64,000 bases of DNA, taken from positions 152,549 to 216,548 of the forward strand of contig SIJG01000174.1 in assembly GCA_023374025.1 (NCBI GenBank), in the 5' to 3' direction. The notes beneath the pieces are model-generated. The model had not been told where the DNA came from. It saw only the letters and a program-made list of their open reading frames with translations, and made no database searches. This document shows positions 22,542-34,225 of the stretch, one piece after another. The DNA comes from Heterodera schachtii (Eukaryota > Nematoda > Chromadorea > Rhabditida > Heteroderidae). Every line of letters begins with the position of its first letter. Position 1 is the first letter of the stretch. The translations under genes and the position numbers were made by a program.

Positions 22542-24180
22542 CTAAAATCTCGCAGAATTTGCCAGCGCGGGCGCCACGCGAGTGATTTTGATGATTTTAA
22601 TGTTTGGGTTGGATGTCAAATCTGTGCCGCCAAAAACTGATGGAAATGCCACTTTTCTCAGCATTTGGTTGGTCAAAATGAGCACCCATGGCTGACTCAA
22701 GCTGTTGAGGTCCTCCACAAAAGTCATCAGAAAGGTCATTGCGAAGATGGCGGAGTCACTGCCGCGCGGCAAAAAGTACAGCAAACTCTGAAAATCGGAA
22801 TTAAATTAATTGGTATTAATTATTTAAATATATTAATAATTTAAAATGTCAACGCAATTTAATGCATTTTCTTTACTTGGAAAACGCCCAAAATGATTAA
22901 TGAAATGGTCATCCAAATGGCCATGATGAACAGATTGGCTTCTGTTTTGAGTTGAGCTGGCGACATTTTGGCCACTCCCTTCAGTGATTGTTTGAAACTT
23001 GCAATTTTGGCAAAGGTCGCTCCGTTCAAACACAGACACAACAAAATGCCAATGCCGCAGGAAATTGCCGTCAAAAGATTTTGATCCAGCTAAAAATATT
23101 ACAAAAATTCTTGCACGCACGGTCCTACGGTATTAATGGAGGGAGAGAGGAATCGATCTCTCGGAAGTCTCTAACTGTCTGTCCACTTAAAAAGTTATTT
23201 ATGAGCAGAGATAAGTTGATAACCTTTGATTATAAATTTTAAAATTTATCAAGGGATCAGCATAACCTGGAAATAAGTACTTACCTAATATTTGTTAAAT
23301 CGCATTTCAATATTTTTATATTGTAATATCGTATTTAAGTACCGTATACAAATCGTAGTTTTTTGGCACCGCTGTAAAGCCTCCGTTCATTCCCTTCACC
23401 ATTGGCGCATAAACACTGGAGGAAAAAGACGATCAAACTGGGAGAAGGAAGGCGATCACGAATGAAAAGCAGATCATCCGACGCCAATGCCTTTTCCAAA
23501 TCTGAGCATTTCGTTAATTTAAGTGTAAAATTTATTAGATGGGACAGGACCAATTCTCGCCACCCGCTTTAAGGTGCCCATACATGGCCAATGCTTAAAG
23601 TAATTAAACCAATCCAATTTATCTATTAGCCTGCAAATTTAAAAAATCAATTCACTGCCAAAAAGTTATCGCCAAATTCCCATGAATCAGTTTTTTGGAG
23701 ATTTTTTGTAATTTTTATATGATATGGAGGTTTTAGAGCATGTCAAGTGCTTCCTAAGTCCTCTTGTTCCTTTTGGTTGGCCCTCGCTAATGACCTGGTC
23801 ATATTTTAGGGGAATCCAAATGGCGGTTGCCCGGTTAATGGCCACTAAAACATGGAGGAAGATGTAGAGGTAGCGGAGGAAGAACATGGCTAAGGCGGCC
23901 AAACTGATCACCCGCTGGGGTTCAGTGAATTGGCCGAAAAACTCAGCAGTCGGCGCGAACAGTGGAAGTCGGTAGAAAAGGAGAACGACCAGAAAATGGC
24001 ACACTTCCTGAAATGAATGGCAAAATGCCAAACCAAAATGCCAATGATTGAAACAATGCGAAAGAGTGGACTGCCTGCGAAATGGGTGTCTTTGAGCATC
24101 ACGTAAATGAGGCGCAGGTAAAGTGGCACGGCAATTGCCTCGTAAAGGGCGAAGACGACCAAAATGGCCAGTGAAATCAT
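22542..24180 (-). pseudogene. Serpentine receptor (Srv/Srg-like 7TM GPCR), incomplete
   Basis: Recognisable exons: 24034-24180 (TM1, PLYLRLIYVML), 23795-24007 (TM2-TM3, ending NRATAIWIPLKYDQ), 23343-23415 (second extracellular loop, GGFTAVPKNYDLYT), 22877-23089 (TM5-TM6, beginning LDQNLLTAISCGIGI) and 22542-22787 (TM7, DLNSLSQPWVLILTNQ). This order and the NR.TAI..PLKY motif fit nematode Srv/Srg chemoreceptors. The TM4 exon expected between 23416 and 23794 was not found; an IWR-like start there is followed at once by a stop. The first intron would be only 26 bp. I favour a decaying gene; a diverged hidden exon is the alternative. Confidence 0.7.
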
Positions 24181-24190
24181 TTTGGGAATT

Positions 24191-24783
24191 TTGTTAAATT
24201 ACTAAATATATATATATATTATAAATTTTTATATAATAAATATTTGTTGAAAAATTCGGAGCAGGAAAAAACGTCGCCGGACGGATTTTTGGACCAAAGA
24301 TTTTCTTTCACAAAAAATTAAAAATTCTGGAATTGACCTACCTAAACTATTAATAATTCTGTTAGTATGCAGGTAAAATTTTTTGTCCATGTTGAAAAAA
24401 CCAAGGCTAAAAAGTTTCTAAAAACTAAGTTTTTGAGTTCCTTCTAGCTAAAACTTTTTGAAACATTCGAAATTTTTGAGTTTTGGCAGAAATAATTAAA
24501 CACCTAGAGCTATCGAACAAACCAAGAATGTAGAATTAGGGATAAGGTTTTTAGGGTTTTCATTATTCTTCTGAGCTCCTCGTGACCTGAAACGCACAAA
24601 AAACATGTTTTTTTTCGGTTGTTGTTAAGCTACTTTTCGAGTTATTAGTGCCTATTTTCTAGGCTTTTATTTTAGAGCCTTAAACCCTAAAAATTTTTGA
24701 AAAAAAACTATTTTAATATTTTCGCGTTTTGCCCAAAATTATTCATAAAACGCAATAAAAACGAAAAATACACATCTAATAAC
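24191..24783. other. AT-rich intergenic DNA
   Basis: A (TA)n-like patch lies at about 24205-24220. The rest resembles dispersed repeats with CTAAAAACT/AGCC wording. No gene. Confidence 0.45.
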
Positions 24784-25280
24784 TAGGGACTCCATTTTTA
24801 GGCAGAAAAAAAATCGCAAAATAGGCATTAATAGACACAAAAATCCTCAAATAGGCAAAAATAGGCAAATAAAATTTTTTTATTAACGCTTTTTAGGTAG
24901 CAAAACGTATAAAAATTTTCAATTATAAATGAAATTATTAAATAGTTGAAAGTTTTTTTTCGAATAAAGACAATTTTTAAACCCTAAAAATTTTTATTAA
25001 AAAAACATATAAATTTCGGGATCAGTTTTTTGAAAGTTTTTTTCAATTCTTAGGGGTATATTTTCTGAAATTTTTTTCGGGCCATTTCTTATTGGTGTGT
25101 TTTTCGTTTTTATTGCATTTTTGTTAAGGATTTTTCAAAACCCCCAAAATAGGCAAAAATAGGCATTATAAAAGTCATCGTAGACACCCCAAACCAAGCG
25201 GAAAATGCGTTTTTTCGTGCTTATCTGTGCGTATTAAGTGCGCAAAAATTTTAGGCATTTGCCTAAAAATGGAGTCCCTA
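24784..25280. mobile_element. MITE at the left edge of duplication copy 2
   Basis: 497 bp with inverted ends TAGGGACTCCATTTTTAGGC and GCCTAAAAATGGAGTCCCTA (21-bp perfect TIR). The interior is rich in AATAGGCAAAAATAGGC. The TAGGG terminus suggests the hAT class, but the 8 bp on each side (CTAATAAC and CTAACCGA) do not match, as expected if the two ends now come from different insertion events. Confidence 0.8.
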
Positions 25281-27153
25281 CTAACCGATCCAAAAATTTC
25301 TGAAAATACATCATAATAAATCAAAAATTTTCTCAAAAATTCATCTCCAAAATTTATTTACTTATTTCTTGGCAAGAATTTGTGATTTTAAAATTATTTA
25401 TCTCAATACTGATTTGGTTGCTTTTTGGATAAAATTTTACGATTTTACACCCCTAAATTTGAAAGTTTTTAGCAACTATTTTTCCATTTTATTTTTGGGG
25501 TTTTTAGAGCCTAAAAACTAACTATTTTGGCTGTTTTTAGCAACTAAAAATCGTAGCCCTAGTGATGACCCAGTATATTCCTTAACCATTCGAAGCCAAA
25601 GAAGTAATTTATTTTTGACAAATTTTTTAAGAAATTAAAATATTTGGGACTGGTGGTACCGAAAAGCGAAGAAGGGAAATTTTTTTAATGCTTTAGTGAA
25701 TTTGTTCCATCAATGATAGCTATTGAACTACACCATAATGCTTAATTTAGTTAACAACAAAAAAAAAGTTATGGTTGAAACCCGGCGACGTATTTGTGTG
25801 CACCCGAAAAATTCGCCCTTAGGCACAAATCTTATTTCGATATTAAATTAAAGCAAACAATTAGCCGATTCTTAACCCAATAACTTGAACGGTTTGAGCA
25901 CATTCATCACTTGCGTATTATTAGTTCGCCTTTTTCAATGGAAATGTTTCACCTGCGCACAATTTGTTAATTTAATTACCTTGAGAATTTTGTTGGCTAA
26001 AAAATTGATGATAATCTATTTAATCCAAATATTAAATAAAAAATGGCAATCTCTGGTATTGCAGCACAGAAGCAACTGTTAACGGTTGGCCATTGAATCA
26101 GAGGCTCGGAAGGATAATTAATTGATTTTGAACTTTATGTTTCCACCTGCTTATAATTTTTTTTATTTATTTTAAATGCCTTTTTTAATTAATATCAAAT
26201 TGCTCTTTCCTTTTTCCTTTTTTCTTACTAATTATTTTTTATTTTTGTTATTTTCTCGCATTTTTCGCGCTCATTTTTATATTTCCTTAGTGTTGGAAGG
26301 AATTATTAGTAATCACCGATAATGAATGGGTCAGCATTTTGATAAAATATGTATAAATGATAAATGAAATGCATTCAGATTCATTAATTAATAAAACAAA
26401 AAATTTTTATTTTTTAATTTTTCCCATTTATTTGCGCGTGTCGAATGGCAATTTTCTTCTCCGCCGAATATGCCATTGATTCAGCAACGCCAAAAAGGAC
26501 AGAAAGTGCACTTTTCGGCAAAACTCATCCGCTGGAAGTGCCGAGACGACGGACAAAAAGTGGCAAAACAAAACAAAAATGGTGGAGGCAAATAACCAAA
26601 TCTTTGCCGACGATTTGCTGCGGAATCACAATTTCGATCAGTCCCATTAAAAGGGGCAAATGAGAGAAATGACAAATGCATGCATTTTTAAATAATTATT
26701 TATTATTTTTATCTGTAAAAATTGTGTTAAAATTGATAAAAATGAAAAAGAGAGTGTTGGTGAGTAATAATTATTCTGTCGGAATAAAATCCAATTAATA
26801 TTACGAATAATAATAACGCATAACCTAATTACAACATAATCGGAATTTAATTATAACTTATTCATTTTTAAAAGAAAAAAGATTTCTAGAAGAATTAATT
26901 TTATTTAAATTTTAAATGTTTTTTGAGATAAGAAAGAATTTAAAAATAATAATATTTATGATTTCTAGACTTTTTCTAAATATTTTTAAATTAAAAATAT
27001 TTTAAATTTCAATAAAACATTAAGCTTTAATATTAACAAAGAAACATAATTTTATTAAAATGTTTATGAATTAAATTCCTTTCATAAAGTGAGAATTCAT
27101 TATAGTGTCAATATTTTTACTATTTGGGGAAAAATTTAATGGAACCAGCATCC
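25281..27153. other. Noncoding part of duplication copy 2
   Basis: Holds an AT-rich dispersed repeat (to about 25560) and otherwise nothing I can support as a gene. Short frames at 25885 and 26445 are not conserved as frames in copy 1. Confidence 0.5.
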
Positions 27154-27225
27154 TCCCATGTGGTCTAGTGGTTAGGATTTGTGGTTTTCACCCACACGGC
27201 CCGGGTTCGATTCCCGGCATGGGAA
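27154..27225 (+). tRNA. tRNA-Glu(TTC)
   Basis: A 72-nt cloverleaf: 7-bp acceptor stem (TCCCATG/CATGGGA), D-arm, 5-bp anticodon stem TGTGG/CCACA around TTTTCAC with anticodon TTC at 27187-27189, and T-arm with GGGTTCGATTCCC, which also gives the internal B box. No intron. CCA is not encoded, as in eukaryotes. A short T run follows downstream, as expected for Pol III termination. Confidence 0.95.
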
Positions 27226-28073
27226 TTAATTTTTTTTAATTTTTTTTAATTTCATTACATTTCAATAAAGAAAAAAAGTTATAATCAATTTAATATTAAT
27301 GTTATTTAATTAGATGAATACATAAATTTTTATTTAACGAATATAGGACATTATAAAGATTATTAATATTTATTTGTTGTTTTTTGTTATTTTATTAACT
27401 AACAATATTTGATAAAATGTTTTACTAAAATAAATAATTTTTTTTCTTAAGAATAGTTAAAATATCAGTGACCATTTTATCCTGCCAAATTCGCAGTTAA
27501 TTTTCTTATCATTAAATAATCGTTTGTTTAAATAAAAAGCATACCCTCGAATTAATAAACTTTTGAATTTATAAATCTTGACAGTTCCATGTGAATGAAT
27601 CTTTAAATTTATTTTTGGTTAAAGAATTCAAATAAATTTAAAAGTATTTTTTTCAACAGCATATTTCGAATTGAATTTACACAATAATCAAATATTACAT
27701 ATAAGGTTAAAAATTAATAAATTTTGGGGCAATTTTTTTACATCAGTCCTTTAAAATAATGAAGTGTCTATGGTGAGTCATTAAGCCCATAGAAATGCCA
27801 TTTTGTTCATAATAATACACTGCTATTTTATGGACAAAATGATGAATAACAATGTCATTTGTGCAGTCAAAGAAATTTCTTTCGTTAAATCAAATGCCAA
27901 AATTTGCTTATTCTTTTCCATTATTTTATGATCATCTGAAAGTGATTTTTGGTCTCTCTGTAAAAGCATTTTATAAAGTCACTCAATGATCGCTTTTTGT
28001 CAATTTAAATTTAAATTAAAATTTAATTATTTTTTGATTATTTTATCGTCGCTTTTCTATTTGTTTTTTAGCA
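27226..28073. other. AT-rich spacer between tRNA-Glu and CBM14 gene, copy 2
   Basis: No features recognised. The last ~100 bp is the presumed 5' region of the CBM14 gene; TTTTTTAG just before its ATG would suit trans-splicing. Confidence 0.45.
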
Positions 28074-29907
28074 ATGGGTTTGGCATCAACATTTTCATTG
28101 CTATTCTTCATAAAAATTGCTCTGTTCTCATGGAATGTTTTGGGCCAAAAAAGTCATCAGCTAATAAACAATTTATTTATTTTAAGTTTTAATGGGTAAA
28201 ATCATATTTTATGCCCTTTAGATGATCGACAACTTCGGAAGCCAGTGAATTGCGAATTGCTGAAGGATGGCAATTATGTGTGGGACTGCAGCAGGTACAC
28301 GCCAAAAAACAAAAATTTTGAAAATAATATTAATAGATTAGAGAAGTAGCCATCCCGAAAAGCATGACAAAACATTCAGTGCGTTAATTAATGGACAAGA
28401 GTCAAGACAAAACCGTAACCCTTACAAACACTAATTACTAAATATGCTATCATTTTATTTGAATTTATATTTCAGTTATTACTCAATTTGTGCCAATGGA
28501 CGCGAATTGCCAATGGAGTGCTATTCCGGGCTGAAGCTGAACCCGAACACCAACCAATGCGATACGCCAAGTTCGGTGGACCCGTGCCACAGAAAGCATC
28601 GGCCTTCGAATGTGCTGTATCGCGCGGCGGACCCGTTCAATTGCCAAGTGAGCAGCGGACCATAGGGGGAGATTTAGGTTTTAAAACCTACAAAAATAAA
28701 AAGGGATTAGCTGAATAATTTTGGATTCAAAAAATGAAATTAATAATTTAATAAAATTAATTCTTATTTTGAATAAAAAGGAAAACCCTGACGGCGATTA
28801 TGAAGCGAGTGCCTGTTCAACAATATACTACACGTGTGTGAGGGGACAGAAGCATGACAAGCATTGCCCACCAGGCTTGGTGTACAACAGACATGCTCGT
28901 ATACAAAAGAATACATAAATAAAATTTTAATCAATTTATCACATAAATTTAAAAAAGGTGTTTGCGATTTTGCTTCAAAATGTCGCAAAAAGCCGTACAG
29001 TGATGGAGGAAACAAAAATGGAGGAGGGCAAAAAGGCAATGGGAGGACGACAAATGTGATCGGAATGAGAGCGGAAGATGAGAAGGACGAAGGGGAAGCT
29101 GATCAACAACAAAAAGAAGACAACTCCGAGCCAAATTCTGATGATCATAAAGCGGACGATGAAGCGGAAAAGGGAGGAAAAGCCAATGGCAAAGGGAAAA
29201 AGAAAGTGGCACGCAAGCGACGAGCGATTAGCAGGCAATTAATATTTAAAAAAAAAAGAAAATTTTTGTGGAAATAATTTTTAAATTTGTCTTTCAGTTT
29301 CATGCCATCGCCTCAATCGCTCAATATTTCACCTCCTCGCCCATCAGCAGCAGTAACAGTTGAAGAACAAGCAATTATCATCCCGTCCAACAACATCCAA
29401 CCACCAGCAAAAGCCCATTATACCATTTTCAACCTTTATTTCCCGAAAAACCCGAAATTCAACGTGTTCAGGTATTATTAATTCACTCAAAAATATAAAA
29501 TAATTCAAATTTTGTTAAATTTATTGAAATTATCAAACAATTTTTTTTACAAAGGTCTGACAAGGAATTGGACGCTTCTTCAGCAGCTGAAGAAATTGAC
29601 ACAATTTCGGACTTATTGGAAATGTCAAAAGCAAAAGCGAATCGACCGGCAGAAAAATCGGGTGAACATTTTAAAAAATGAATTTTTCCGGTGCATTTTT
29701 TTGCATTTTTATTTGCTGTTTTATTACGAAAATTAATAATGAAAAAATTTTTATTTTAAATATGTTAAGAAAAGGCATCTGCCGGTGATGGAAAAGATTT
29801 AGTGGTAAATTTACGTTTCATTAAATTTTATTTATTTATTTTCTTCTCCAATTTTTAAGGTCGACGAAATTGCTGACTTGCTAATTGATGCTATAAAAGA
29901 CCTGTGA
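28074..29907 (+). CDS. Secreted protein with two chitin-binding (CBM14) domains
   Basis: Nine exons join with consistent phases: 28074-28152, 28222-28294, 28476-28647, 28781-28898, 28958-29234, 29298-29471, 29555-29661, 29770-29804 and 29860-29907 (360 aa). The signal peptide is MGLASTFSLLFFIKIALFSW. Two peritrophin-A-type domains follow: one with Cys around DGNYVWDCSSYYSICANG, and one with DGDYEASACSTIYYTC and CPPGLVYNR. The tail is charged (KGKKKVARKRRA), then Pro/Ser-rich, ending in IADLLIDAIKDL. Such proteins bind chitin in eggshell, feeding apparatus or cuticle; the exact target is unknown. Intron 5 is GC-AG (AGCAG|GCAATT). The gene converges on the pectate lyase 362 bp away. Confidence 0.82.
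29235..29297 (+). other. GC-AG intron in the CBM14 gene
   Basis: ATTAGCAG|GCAATT with acceptor TCTTTCAG|T keeps phase 2 and joins RRAIS to SFMPSPQS. The unspliced frame would stop within about 14 codons. The same GC donor is present in duplication copy 1. Confidence 0.7.
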
Positions 29908-30269
29908 AGAAGAAAAGATATGATTTGATGATAAACAAAAGTCGGCAGCAGAAGAGAGCACAAAAGAAAATTTATTTACGAACTTTCCATTTTTGTGCGT
30001 GAAATTTAAAATGTGTATTTAACATTAAAAAATGAAAAATCTTAAATTGATTTAAATTAATAAACTAAGCCGATAAATTTTTTGTATAGCTAATCAATTT
30101 AAGTTCTAACAAAAATTAATCCTCTAGATTTATTTCATTTGATCATTTATTTGCCATTATTTTAATTGCAAACCCCAAAAAATGTCTGTCTAATAAATTA
30201 ATTATGAATCTATTAAATCTCTTAATTTTCAATCTCTCCCTCCTTTTCTGATCAGATCACTTTGCTTGA

Positions 30270-31108
30270 TTAGCCGCTTGTGGTGCCCGAAATTATGCAA
30301 TTTTTGCCGTCTCCGCTCGACCCGACGTCGAAACTGCGCAGCATCGGCGGCTCCGTTTGCTTGTCGTTGCCCTCAAATTCGGCACACACTTTCTTCGATG
30401 GTCCGCTCACTTGCACATTTTTGATGGTCGCCACGTCGCCGTAATTTTCGTTGATGCCGCACAACAGCGTTTTCAGTCCCGTCACTTTGACATTCTCCAC
30501 CACGAATTTGCGTTTTTGGCATTGCGATTTGCAGTTGCCACACGAACGCACCAATTTGCCAATGTTTTCGGCATGAAAGGAAGGCAATTTTAATTAGAGA
30601 AACATAATTACATAATTAACAGATATTTTATTGAAATTTTATTAATTACCACAAAATCTTTGACTGTCAAAGTGCCGGCGCCGTTCATTTGGAACACTTT
30701 GTCCGCGGCATTTTTCACACCGCCGCCCGTCACCAGAAAATCGTATTCCGTGCATCCGCTGCTGCTCCGGAAAGTGGCCGCGTCTTCGCCCACCTTTTCC
30801 CACCACACATTTTGCAGCGTGCACCCGTCATAGCAGTGAATACCGTCCGCCCCGTTTTGGCCGATGATCAAATTTTTGATCACTGCTCCCTTTTCGGCAC
30901 GGATCAGTGCTTTTTGGCCCTCCGACTGATCACCGGTGCCCAACGCCGAAGAGGCGGTCAATCGTTTGTAGCCAAAGTCTTTGGTGCCGCCCGACACTTT
31001 GATGGTTGCCGAAACCGTTTCATCACTTGTTGCTTTTGGCCATTGCTGGCCAAAAGCATTTGGTGCCAAATTGGCAAAAGCAATGCCGAGAATGATTAAT
31101 GAATGCAT
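30270..31108 (-). CDS. PL3 pectate lyase, duplication copy 2
   Basis: Exon 1 (30650-31108) and exon 2 (30270-30572) would encode 253 aa. Order: signal peptide (MHSLIILGIAFANLAPNAFG), the beta-helix core with GADGIHCYDGCTLQNVWW and EDAAT (acidic residues that bind calcium in this family), NAADKVFQMNG, then RSCGNC, LCGINENYGDVATIK and the C-terminal FDVGSSGDGKNCI. It is a secreted enzyme that cuts pectate in plant cell walls; nematode PL3 genes are thought to derive from microbes. Oddity: the intron starts GT but exon 2 is preceded by TTTCAT, not CAG, so the acceptor seems mutated. Retention of the intron would give a 166-residue truncated product. Confidence 0.85.
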
Positions 31109-32511
31109 TTACTTTAATAAAATTTCAAATTAAAACTTTTTATTTTTAATATGTTGAGAAATGATAATTTAAATTACCTTTTTATACGGAAATTTTTGCA
31201 TCATTTTCCATTTTCGATAAACGGAATGTGTTGGCAATCATAAAAAATTTTCTATGAAATTTGTTTAGCAGTGAATTTTCATTGATTTGATGGGCTCAGT
31301 TCGGAAGAGGTCAATTTTTTGGTTCGTTTCCGCCAAAACATTCCGTCAAAAATTTGAATTTCATTTGGCATATCTCTGTTTTTAAAGTTGTGCAAATATA
31401 AAAAATGGCTTTCTCTCAGTCGGTTAATTTTTTTTTGACGAACCGTAAAATTATTTTTTAACAATTAAAGCAATGAAAATAATAATAAAATATATTTAAA
31501 ATTTTATGAATTAATTTTTGTTGTTTGTTTCTTTTTTTGCGCCACTTCACGAGAAAGCCTTCCCAAATTTTTCTGATGTGAGCTATTTTCTTAACAAAGC
31601 CCCTAAGAATTTCATCTTTTCCCGACGTTGACTATCAGCACCGCCGGGACCTGTTAAATTTCCCCGAAATTAAAAATCAAAAAATCGAAAAAATTTTCCC
31701 GAAGAGAGTAAAAATAATTAAAATTTAAAAATATGAAAAAAGAAAAAAACAATGAAAATTGAAATGAAAATAAAAATTATACAAAAATAAAGAAAATTAC
31801 CATTAAAAATTTAAATAATTATTTCTATTAAAAAAAAAAAGCATTTTTTTGAAATTAAATCAAAAATAAAAGAAATTGTTTATGACGAAAATACATAATA
31901 GTGTTTTTCCCAAGGAAATTGGGAATGAAAAATTAATTAAAATGATTCATCCGAAAAAGGTAAACGACAATTCCATTCATAAAAATATTATCAATTCATA
32001 AAAAGCATGATAAATTTTAAAGAAATTGAAAATGAATAATAAAACAAAAATAAACAATTTAACTAATTAACAAATGAAATTCCCCAGTGCCCGCCCCCGT
32101 GGCAATTCAGTGCGTTTCCCCTTCCCTGCGTTCCCTCCCCTTGTCCTCTCCGTGCCATTGTGGGAAATTCTTTGGTTTTGCCGTTGTGCCGTGCCCTTCT
32201 GGTCCCTTTGAAGTTTTGCCGCGTCCCTTCTCTTTTCGACCCCTATTTTTGCATAATTTGTGCCGTTTTGTTGTTACTTTTTGTGACTTTGTTCCTTCAT
32301 TTTTGAGTCTTTAAATTCGGTCCCGTTCTTCTGCCAAATTTTTCGCCTTCCAAAAGGGGAAGGTTCTATCCATTCCACGGCATTATTATATTTATTTTAT
32401 ATTTAATACTAAAAATATATTTTTCGTAATTTTTTCTTTGAAGGTTTTGCCAACCAAACTTGGCTAACTTAGTATCTTGAAAAATTCGTTCAAAACAGCG
32501 AAATTTTTTAC
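31109..32511. other. AT-rich pectate lyase 5' flank, copy 2
   Basis: No gene recognised. A pyrimidine-rich stretch at about 32085-32320 matches 16000-16230 in copy 1, but the open frames differ between copies. Confidence 0.45.
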
Positions 32512-32640
32512 AGAATTTCCATTGCAATTTCTCTGCTTTAGTCTGCCGTAGTGTTCCTCGAAGTCCTCCGGCATTTCGGCGCCCGACATGGAAAATGCTG
32601 TCGGCACTCCGTCCTCACAAAAGGTACTCTTTGAATCAGA
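32512..32640 (-). CDS. Internal exon of an unidentified minus-strand gene
   Basis: A 43-codon exon bounded by TTTGCAG acceptor and GTAAAA donor, reading SDSKSTFCEDG...MPEDFEEHYGRLKQRNCNGNS. Codon use and amino acid mix look coding. The duplication ends about 20 bp upstream of it, inside the presumed intron, so the gene is cut by the duplication border. No family recognised. Confidence 0.45.
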
Positions 32641-32662
32641 CTGCAAAGCCAATCAATGTACA

Positions 32663-34225
32663 TAATTTAAGGTAATTAGTAGTTAATTGGCTCTTCGCTC
32701 ACTGAAGTTGAAATAATTAATGGGAGAGGACCGAAGTGAAATGATTCGCCTGAATAAATTACTAAAAATGGCCAAATCCAGCGAATTGATTTTGAAAGAG
32801 AATGTATTAAAAATTATCAAAAAGCATCATTTACTCAAAAAATTCATAAATAAAATTTAAAAAAGTGAAGAAACAAATCAAAGAGTAAAAAACATCAAAA
32901 ATAAGGAAATAATGAAAAAGAAAGAAAACATTATAAATAAAGAAAAAAGAAAGCATCTGAATGGACAGGACAAAGCTGATAAAAATAAAATATCAAAGAT
33001 GAAAAGAAAAAACAATTGAAAAAAAATAATAATTTTCTTTTACAAAATTTTTAAACCAATAAAATGACAGAGTCAGCTGTTTTGGGACAACAAAAGAATT
33101 TTAATGAAATTTTGACCCACTAAAAGTGCCAAATTCGTCTCCGAATTCTTTTTTCGGCCTTTCTCGTCATCCTAATTTAAAAAAAAAGAAAAGTCTCATT
33201 ATGAATCAATGAATTTAACTCACCAGTGACTTTGCATTTGAAAGTGGAATTATAAAATTATACTCCTAACAGAATTGGACATCACAAAAATGGTGAAAAA
33301 ATTTTACATTTATTATTTTATTACGAATTTTTATATATTGAGATGGGCGCTCTGCTTGATCCATCGCGGAGCAAATTTGTGAATTTAATTAAAATTTTTC
33401 AATTAATTTTGTTCATAAATTAAAATTGATATTTTTGAATAAATTTTACATTTTTAACGAAAAATGCATCCACTATTATGAATAAATCCCGGGGTTTCCC
33501 AAAAACTAATTTTTAAATGTTTGTTAATTTATTAAATAATTTTGCGCTTTTTTGAACCTTGGAAAATTTTAAGACATCAATTATCATTTTACTTTTTTCA
33601 ATTATACTTTCACTTCCATTTTGGTAATTTTTATGGAACCAAACCAAAAATGAGAGGATCATCAACCAAAAAGGATGTGGTGTGTTGGTTTGACCCCATT
33701 TTGCTGAGGCTGGCGCGAGACAATGAGACAAATTGACGAACCAAACCATCGAAATTTTCTTAAGACTTTTGCTAAATGAATTTTCAATAATTTGGTTTTA
33801 TAAACATAATAAGATTTAAATCACTATTAATTATTAATAAATTTTTCAAGCTTCAAATATTATACAATTTCAAATAATATTTCTTTTCATCACAAGTTCT
33901 TAGCTATTTTTCAATTGACTCAAAACACAAAACATGATTTCAATTAATTGGATTTACAATTTTTTTTTTATTAAATCATTGGTTCGAGTTCGGGCGTGCT
34001 GAGTCGATCCAAAAAAAAAAACTCAGTGTGGGCGATCGAAAAAAAAAAACTCAGTGATTGAATTTTGTCACTATTTCACTTTTCACGGAGAATTTTTTCC
34101 AAAAAATAACCATTTAAAAAATTTTTATTTACATATTTTAGTAATATTTGGGCTTTTTTGTACATATTTCATACCTATTTTAGAATTTTTTATACATATT
34201 TTATTTACATATTTCGTGATTTTTC
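32663..34225. other. Unique AT-rich region without a recognisable gene
   Basis: About 33118-33170 contains CAAATTCGTCTCCGAATTCTT, also found at about 37443-37460. On the minus strand both can be read as a short EFGDEF-containing peptide, so a duplicated exon is possible. Nothing else can be supported. Confidence 0.4.

Larger units (their letters stand above)
25270..32662 (+). repeat. Segmental duplication, copy 2
   Basis: Same-orientation copy of 8805-16578. Coding exons are intact here and splice sites are mostly regular, so this is the better guide to gene content. Confidence 0.95.
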
